Shown in pieces: positions 6,629 through 10,582 of a DNA stretch of 10,582 nt (its first letter is position 1; every line of letters starts with the position of its first letter). Origin of the DNA: an uncultured Eubacteriales bacterium (lineage in GTDB: Bacteria; Bacillota; Clostridia; Oscillospirales; CAG-272); contig CAKSIP010000043.1 in NCBI GenBank assembly GCA_934462825.1, forward strand, positions 1 to 10,582. Reading direction: 5' to 3'. The position numbers and the translations under genes were made by a program. The notes below the pieces were generated by a model. The model saw nothing but the letters and a program-made list of their open reading frames with translations, did no database searches and had not been told where the DNA came from.

Positions 6629-7567
6629 TTATTTGCTTGCCGCGATAAATTCCAGCACCTTTTCCATTCTCGGGATGGCAGTCGAGGCGCCGATCGCCTG
6701 GATGCAATGTGCCGCGACCGCGTTGCCGAACTCGGCACAACGCACCATATCCCAGCCGTTGGCAAGTCCCGTCAGGAAGCCGGAGCAGAACGAATCTCCC
6801 GCGCCGGTCGTATCCACGGGATGTGCGACGCGGAACGAGGGCACGAGCGTCATCGGCATGCCGTGGGGTGAAACGAGCGAGCCGTCCTTGCCCACCTTGA
6901 CTACAATGTTGGTCGGACCCATTTCATGCAGCTTTTCGGCGATGCGGTACGGATCCTCCTCGCCCGTCAGCTTCGCCGCCTCCTCGACGCTGGGGATGAA
7001 ATAATCCAGCTCGGGCAGGCACGCCTTGATCTTGGGCAGCCACACGTCGTCGAAGTCCCACGCCGTGTCCAGCACCGTGATCTTGCCCAGCTCGCGGGCA
7101 CGCTTCATCAGTCTGCGGGTCGGCTCGCCGTCAAAGCTTGACAGAAGCATTGCGCCGCCGACGAAGATGATGTCGCAGTCGGCGAACACCTCCTCGGAAA
7201 TATCGTCCAGCGTGAACGCCGCCGAGGACGCGGGGTTATAAAGGAAGCTCCGCTCGCCGGACTCGTGGATGCAGACGACCGAGACCGTCGTTTCCACCTT
7301 GTCCGAGAACACGATGCTGCGACAGTCCACGCCGCAGGCGGACATCTCCTTCTTCACATAGTCGCCCATCATATCCGTACCGACCAGGCAGGAAATGGCG
7401 ACAGGAACGCCCAGCTTCGCCAAATCGTTGGCGCAGTTGGTCGCGCAACCGCCGACATGGTTGGAAATCGACTGCACCGAACGCAGCGTTCCGGGCGCGG
7501 GGACAGAGGAAGCGGGCTTGACCATGATGTCCACGGTCACAGACCCGACGCACAGAATTTTTTTCAT
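6629..7567 (-). CDS. PfkB-family carbohydrate/nucleoside kinase
   Basis: A 312-residue ribokinase-like kinase, the usual length. N-terminal signature 1 is at 39-52 (GGCATNCANDLAKL), and signature 2 is DTTGAGDSF at 252-260 with the anion-hole GAGD and catalytic base D258. It transfers phosphate from ATP to a sugar, sugar acid or nucleoside; the substrate is not readable, and no sugar transporter or isomerase lies beside it. The frame reaches 7597, but AAGGAG at 7580-7575 sits 7 bp before the ATG at 7567, which begins the typical MKKILCVGSVTVDI strand. A TTGACT-17-TATAAT promoter lies just upstream. The 91-bp gap to the next minus-strand gene holds no clear terminator, so the two may be co-transcribed. 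Confidence 0.93.
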   Translation of the reverse strand: MKKILCVGSVTVDIMVKPASSVPAPGTLRSVQSISNHVGGCATNCANDLAKLGVPVAISCLVGTDMMGDYVKKEMSACGVDCRSIVFSDKVETTVSVVCIHESGERSFLYNPASSAAFTLDDISEEVFADCDIIFVGGAMLLSSFDGEPTRRLMKRARELGKITVLDTAWDFDDVWLPKIKACLPELDYFIPSVEEAAKLTGEEDPYRIAEKLHEMGPTNIVVKVGKDGSLVSPHGMPMTLVPSFRVAHPVDTTGAGDSFCSGFLTGLANGWDMVRCAEFGNAVAAHCIQAIGASTAIPRMEKVLEFIAASK

Positions 7568-7600
7568 AAGAAAGCTCCTTATGCAGAATTTGACCATTTC

Positions 7601-7629
7601 ATTATATAGTATTCCGGGGCGGAAGTCAA
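7601..7629 (-). promoter_or_regulatory. Promoter of the PfkB-family kinase gene
   Basis: Minus strand: TTGACT (7629-7624), 17-bp spacer, TATAAT (7606-7601). Transcription should begin close to 7594, giving a short leader of under 30 bases before the start at 7567. Confidence 0.82.
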
Positions 7630-7825
7630 GAGTTTTCCCAAATCTTCGGTCATTTTGCCATAATTCCGAGCCCGGCGGCGAACGTTCTACGACGGTTCCC
7701 CGTCCCTTTTGACGAAAACGCTCCCATGCAATTCACAAAAGCCCCAAAAAAATCGGATTTTCGCCCGCGTTTTGGATTTTTCTGACGAAATATGAAATTT
7801 TACATTCGAAATCTTGCAAAAACTA
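7630..7825. other. Intergenic spacer between divergent promoters
   Basis: About 200 bp between the kinase and gdhA promoters. It is partly A/T-tract-rich (7738-7805). No gene and no recognisable riboswitch or operator was found. Confidence 0.5.
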
Positions 7826-7854
7826 TTGACAAGACCCCCGCGCGTGACTATAAT
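7826..7854 (+). promoter_or_regulatory. gdhA promoter (perfect consensus)
   Basis: TTGACA (7826-7831), exactly 17 bp, TATAAT (7849-7854): a full consensus housekeeping promoter. Transcription should start near 7861, leaving a ~90-base leader before gdhA. The leader contains a small possible stem (CCGA/TCGG around 7902-7924) but no riboswitch I recognise. Confidence 0.9.
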
Positions 7855-7952
7855 ATTCTCATATTGAAAAGAATCACACCGCCCACTGCCAAAAGCCCGC
7901 TCCGATCGGCACGACAGAGGTCGGAATTTTACGTAAAGAGAGGGAGAGTCTC

Positions 7953-9299
7953 ATGAAAAACGCTTATCTTCTGAACGTCCTCGAAACCGTCAAGGCGCGC
8001 AACCCCGGCGAGCCGGAATTCATCCAGGCAGTGACCGAGGTCCTCGAAACCCTGGAGCCGGTCATCGACCGTCGCCCCGACCTCGTGGAGGCGGGCGTCA
8101 TCGACCGCCTGGTCGAACCGGAGCGTCAGATCATCTTCCGCGTGCCGTGGGTGGACGACGCCGGAAAGGTCCGCGTCAACCGCGGCTTCCGCGTGCAGTT
8201 CAACTCCGCCATCGGTCCGTACAAGGGCGGCATCCGCCTGCACCCGTCGGTCTATATCGGCATCATCAAGTTCCTCGGCTTTGAGCAGGTGTTCAAGAAC
8301 AGCCTGACCACGCTTCCCATGGGCGGCGCCAAGGGCGGCTCCGATTTCGACCCCAAGGGCAAATCCGACGGCGAGATCATGCGCTTCTGCCAGAGCTTTA
8401 TGACCGAGTTGTTCCGCCACATCGGCGCGGACTGCGACGTTCCCGCCGGCGACATCGGCACGGGCGGACGCGAGATCGGCTATATGTTCGGGCAGTACAA
8501 GAGACTGCGCAATGAGTTCACCGGCGTCCTGACCGGCAAGGGTCTGACGTACGGCGGCTCGCTCGCCAGAACCGAGGCGACCGGCTACGGTCTGTGCTAC
8601 TTCACCGACGAAATGCTCCGCGCGAGCGGCAAGAGCTTCGACGGACAAACGGTGCTCGTCTCCGGCTCGGGCAACGTTGCCATTTACGCAACGCAGAAGG
8701 CAACCGCTCTGGGCGGCAAGGTCGTAACGGTGTCCGACTCCAACGGCTACGTCTACGATCCCGACGGCATCGACCTGGACGTCGTCAAGCAAATCAAGGA
8801 AGTGGAGCGGGGACGCATCAAGGAATATGTCGGCAGAACCTCCCACAAGAACGCGGAATATCATGAGGGCAGCGTCTGGGGCGCCAAGATTAAGGCGGAC
8901 ATCGCCCTGCCGTGCGCCACGCAGAACGAGATCAACGGCGCGTATGCCGAGAACCTCGCGGCGAACGGTGTGTATGCCGTTGCCGAGGGAGCCAACATGC
9001 CCTCGACCCCCGAGGCAATCGAGGTCTACTTTGCCAAGGGCATGCTCTACGGACCTGCAAAGGCAGCAAACGCCGGCGGCGTGGCAACCTCGGGTCTGGA
9101 AATGTCCCAGAACTCCATCCGGTATTCGTGGACGTTTGAGGAGGTTGACGAGAAGCTGCACGGCATCATGAAGAGCATTTTTGCCGCCTGCGACAGCGCG
9201 TCGAAGGAATATGGCATGCCGGGCAACTACATGGCGGGCGCCAACATCGCAGGCTTCCTCAAGGTCGCCGAGGCGATGAAAGCGCAGGGCTGCTGCTGA
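7953..9299 (+). CDS. gdhA: Glutamate dehydrogenase (NADP-type)
   Basis: A 448-residue enzyme, the length of the hexameric bacterial GdhA family. It catalyses 2-oxoglutarate + ammonium + NADPH to glutamate in the cytoplasm, or the reverse. Conserved blocks are intact: the glycine-rich substrate site with catalytic lysine (LPMGGAKGGSDFDPKGKSDG, K127), PAGDIGTGGREIGYMFGQYK (164-183, catalytic D167), LTYGGSLARTEATGYG (198-213) and the nucleotide-binding GSGNVA (238-243). NADP preference is inferred from overall similarity to the E. coli-type enzyme and the VSDSNG segment after strand 2. The start at 7953 follows GAGGGAG at 7940-7946. It is monocistronic: its own consensus promoter upstream and a terminator at 9337-9372. 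Confidence 0.97.
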   Translation: MKNAYLLNVLETVKARNPGEPEFIQAVTEVLETLEPVIDRRPDLVEAGVIDRLVEPERQIIFRVPWVDDAGKVRVNRGFRVQFNSAIGPYKGGIRLHPSVYIGIIKFLGFEQVFKNSLTTLPMGGAKGGSDFDPKGKSDGEIMRFCQSFMTELFRHIGADCDVPAGDIGTGGREIGYMFGQYKRLRNEFTGVLTGKGLTYGGSLARTEATGYGLCYFTDEMLRASGKSFDGQTVLVSGSGNVAIYATQKATALGGKVVTVSDSNGYVYDPDGIDLDVVKQIKEVERGRIKEYVGRTSHKNAEYHEGSVWGAKIKADIALPCATQNEINGAYAENLAANGVYAVAEGANMPSTPEAIEVYFAKGMLYGPAKAANAGGVATSGLEMSQNSIRYSWTFEEVDEKLHGIMKSIFAACDSASKEYGMPGNYMAGANIAGFLKVAEAMKAQGCC

Positions 9300-9336
9300 G
9301 TCCGCGCCGCGCATCCGATATAAAAAGTAAAAAAGA

Positions 9337-9372
9337 GGGGACGATCGCACGCAAGTGCAGTCGCCCCTTTTT
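9337..9372 (+). terminator. gdhA intrinsic terminator
   Basis: GGGG...CGA..GCAC, loop GCAA, then GTGC..TCG.CCCC, followed by five T (9368-9372). The stem carries a one-base bulge and a small internal mismatch. It lies about 38 bp past the gdhA stop, and the A-run in front of it could let it act in the opposite direction too. Confidence 0.85.
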
Positions 9373-9384
9373 CTGTGCCGACAC

Positions 9385-9415
9385 AAAAAAGGACGGAGCG
9401 CCACAAAACGCTCCG
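9385..9415 (-). terminator. Intrinsic terminator of the HPr-like gene
   Basis: Minus strand: CGGAGCG (9415-9409), 8-base loop, CGCTCCG (9400-9394), then a T-run (9390-9385). It lies about 38 bp after the stop of the HPr-like gene. With the gdhA terminator it insulates the two convergent genes. Confidence 0.85.
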
Positions 9416-9452
9416 CCGCAAAATACTCTGCTCCCGGTTTCCGGAATCGAAA

Positions 9453-9686
9453 TTACTTCACGATAAACCGGTCGATCTTCTCCATCAGCTCGTCCACGCC
9501 ACTGTCGCCGTGAATGGTCACATCAATGGGGTTGAGCAGATCCAGGCTGAAGATTCCCATGATCGACTTGCCGTCCACCACATAGCGTCCCGACGCCAGA
9601 TCCACATCTCCGTTAAAGGAAATCACCGCGTTCACAAAATCGCGCACGTCCACGATGGTAGACAACCGAATCTTGAATTGCTTCAT
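9453..9686 (-). CDS. HPr-like protein lacking the phosphorylatable histidine
   Basis: A 77-residue protein of the HPr fold, slightly shorter than the usual 85-88. The Ser46 region is conserved (GKSIMGIFSLDL, S41 equals Ser46 of HPr), as is the SFNGDVDL strand before it. The active-site loop GIHARPA of HPr is replaced by IVDVRDF (11-17): aspartate 13 aligns with His15, arginine 15 is kept, proline is lost and helix 1 is about three residues shorter. It therefore cannot carry phosphate from enzyme I in a PTS relay. It recalls Crh of Bacillus, which has Gln at this place and acts only through Ser46-P in CcpA-type control, but a regulatory role here is inference. The start at 9686 follows AAGGAG (9701-9696). 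It stands alone with its own promoter and terminator. Confidence 0.85.
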   Translation of the reverse strand: MKQFKIRLSTIVDVRDFVNAVISFNGDVDLASGRYVVDGKSIMGIFSLDLLNPIDVTIHGDSGVDELMEKIDRFIVK

Positions 9687-9721
9687 TGCTTCACTCTCCT
9701 TTGTGTATGGTCTCCTTTCTC

Positions 9722-9750
9722 ATTATAGCGGATATTTTCCATGATGTCAA
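9722..9750 (-). promoter_or_regulatory. Promoter of the HPr-like gene (perfect consensus)
   Basis: Minus strand: TTGACA (9750-9745), exactly 17 bp, TATAAT (9727-9722). A full consensus promoter with a leader of about 30 bases, implying strong, largely constitutive expression. Confidence 0.88.
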
Positions 9751-9808
9751 GAGCTTTTTTGATTTTGGGGATGGCTTTTTTGGCGCGAATCCGGTCATAT
9801 TTTCCCGC

Positions 9809-9880
9809 TTACCACCGTTTTCCGGTCTGATCGGCGGTAAAACGTCGATCAGTCCCGCCGCGCCCCGGGCTTTGGGGCGC
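9809..9880. repeat. Cluster of three inverted repeats
   Basis: TTACCACCG (9809-9817) pairs with CGGCGGTAA (9832-9840) at 8 of 9 positions. CTGATCG (9827-9833) pairs with CGATCAG (9846-9852). GCGCCCC (9860-9866) pairs with GGGGCGC (9874-9880). The first two overlap, so they are mutually exclusive. The last stem lies ~58 bp after the holin-like gene stop and may end its transcript, though no T-run follows. Confidence 0.55.
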
Positions 9881-9938
9881 CGGAAAACTCATTTTGAATT
9901 TCCGACACCCCGCCCCTCACCCGAAGAAAATCAACGGA

Positions 9939-10280
9939 TCAGAGGTTTTGCCCGTCGTCCGAGGACCCGTCCGACGGATTTTGCGCGGGCGACGGCGCGG
10001 GAAGAGCGGACGAGTCCGACTTTTCCCCCTCCGACGTCCCGTACTGCGGCAGTATGCGGATCATCTCCTGCACCGCGCGCGTCAGCATGTCCACCGTGGC
10101 GGCGTCCACTCTCCCCTCGCTGATGCAGTAGATCAGCGCCGGGAGCACCGTCATGGCAGTGCCCGCCAGCACGCGAACCGTGTCCAGATCCGCACCGCAC
10201 AGCGCGGCAACTCCCGCGATCATGCTGACCGCGGACACCAGAAACTTGCGGGAAACCAGCTTCTCCAGAATTTTTTTCAT
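9939..10280 (-). CDS. Holin-like small membrane protein
   Basis: A 113-residue protein with two hydrophobic segments (about 12-30 and 34-54) separated by a short acidic turn (ADLDT), then an EGRVDA segment (55-60), an amphipathic helix (61-80) and a Ser/Pro/Asp-rich hydrophilic tail (82-113). Size, topology and the N terminus MKKILEKLVSRKF resemble phage holins of Clostridia, which open the membrane for a lysin. No endolysin or other phage gene is next to it, so it may be a prophage remnant or a domesticated gene. An ATG exists at 10286, but AAAGGGG (10293-10287) touches it; spacing is correct only for the ATG at 10280. Confidence 0.7.
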   Translation of the reverse strand: MKKILEKLVSRKFLVSAVSMIAGVAALCGADLDTVRVLAGTAMTVLPALIYCISEGRVDAATVDMLTRAVQEMIRILPQYGTSEGEKSDSSALPAPSPAQNPSDGSSDDGQNL

Positions 10281-10479
10281 GCGCATCCCCTTTCGTTCCG
10301 CCCCGAGCGGTGGCAGTCGTCGGAAACGGTGCCCCTATCATACACCAAAAGCGCCCGCGGGACAGTGACACACCGTGCCAATCCGTGACATATCGCCGGA
10401 TTTTCCACGCTCTTGCCGGCGCCCTGCCGTTTTCCGCGCACTCAACTTTTTAAATCTCGACAAGCGCCGGGAGGGGTCT

Positions 10480-10512
10480 GGGGAGGGTTTGCGGCTCTGC
10501 CGCGTCCTCCCC
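10480..10512. repeat. Compound hairpin
   Basis: Outer arms GGGGAGG (10480-10486) and CCTCCCC (10506-10512) enclose an inner stem GCGGC (10491-10495)/GCCGC (10499-10503) with loop TCT. It looks like a mobile or dispersed intergenic repeat; no T-run follows. Confidence 0.65.
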
Positions 10513-10523
10513 AATGCGCCAAA

Positions 10524-10548
10524 GCGCCGCGTCGTTGCGGCGCGACGC
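10524..10548. repeat. Alternative GC stems
   Basis: GCGCCGC (10524-10530) pairs with GCGGCGC (10537-10543). Alternatively GCGTCG (10529-10534) pairs with CGACGC (10543-10548). The two stems exclude each other. They begin 11 bp after the compound hairpin, so this may be one structured element continuing past the window edge. Confidence 0.5.
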
Positions 10549-10582
10549 GCATCCAGCCACGGAGTAGGGGGTGTGTGGGGGA

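Larger units (their letters stand above)
10281..10582. other. Non-coding GC-rich right edge
   Basis: No open frame here is convincing. A weak -10-like TATGAT on the minus strand (10342-10337) could serve the holin-like gene, but no good -35 accompanies it. The last ~110 bases contain strong GC hairpins, listed separately. Confidence 0.45.

Noticed and set aside
5419..6648. A 409-codon open frame on the plus strand opposite the nuclease-like gene
   Set aside because: Its product is Arg/Ala/Pro-rich and unlike any family; the minus-strand gene has a good ribosome site and ordered domains.
6538..6765. N-terminal extension of the nuclease-like protein
   Set aside because: It would overlap the kinase gene by over 130 bp, and the added sequence looks like out-of-frame translation; the ribosome site fits the ATG at 6537.
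7929..9404. A 491-codon open frame on the minus strand opposite gdhA
   Set aside because: It is the shadow of a GC-rich, codon-biased gdhA; its protein is low-complexity (Ala/Val/Asp/His-rich) with no recognisable domain, and it overruns both flanking terminators.
1..10582. CRISPR array, tRNA, rRNA, transposase, integrase or toxin-antitoxin pair
   Set aside because: No regularly spaced direct repeats, no tRNA-like cloverleaf and no such protein motifs were seen on either strand.

Overview
The window looks like a chromosomal segment of a Gram-positive, anaerobic Clostridia-type bacterium, possibly Oscillospiraceae-like. This is an inference from strong AGGAGG-type ribosome sites, TTGACA-17-TATAAT promoters, a KtrAB/KdpD-type potassium module, an HPr-like protein, a PfkB kinase, an NADP-type glutamate dehydrogenase and a Clostridia-style holin. 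Base composition changes sharply. The first ~5.2 kb is moderately AT-rich (the 60 bases from 1921 contain 22 G/C). The rest is clearly GC-rich (the 60 bases from 8161 contain 40 G/C). The left part therefore looks like DNA of different origin, and a repeat-like non-coding stretch lies at the join (about 5220-5583).

Left part, ion transport (1-5148): a KdpD-type sensor kinase lacking the usual N-terminal KdpD domain runs off the left edge (minus). Next come a LysR regulator (minus) and, divergent from it, a pair of short ChrA-type transporters (plus). The lysR and chrA promoters are interleaved on the same ~40 bp and covered by an imperfect palindrome. Convergent with the chrA pair is a three-gene minus-strand operon: ktrB (K+ channel subunit), ktrA (regulatory RCK subunit) and a 97-aa single-span membrane protein of unknown function. 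The kdpD-like gene, ktrB and ktrA form a potassium sensing and uptake set. The lysR-chrA cassette sits in the middle of this set and may have been inserted there.

Join (5149-5583): no convincing gene. It holds short inverted repeats, including a perfect 14-bp-arm hairpin.

Right part, GC-rich (5584-10582): an uncharacterised protein with a possible PD-(D/E)XK-like nuclease core and a winged-helix-like C terminus (minus), a PfkB-family sugar/nucleoside kinase (minus), gdhA (plus) with a consensus promoter and a terminator, an HPr-like protein that lacks the phosphorylatable histidine (minus) with its own consensus promoter and terminator, and a lone holin-like protein (minus). The right edge (10281-10582) is non-coding and rich in GC hairpins.

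No CRISPR array, rRNA, tRNA, transposase or toxin-antitoxin pair was recognised. The most interesting points are the interleaved lysR/chrA promoter-operator, the atypical KdpD with a near-match to the c-di-AMP-binding motif, the unknown third gene of the ktr operon, the His-less HPr and the nuclease-like orphan.
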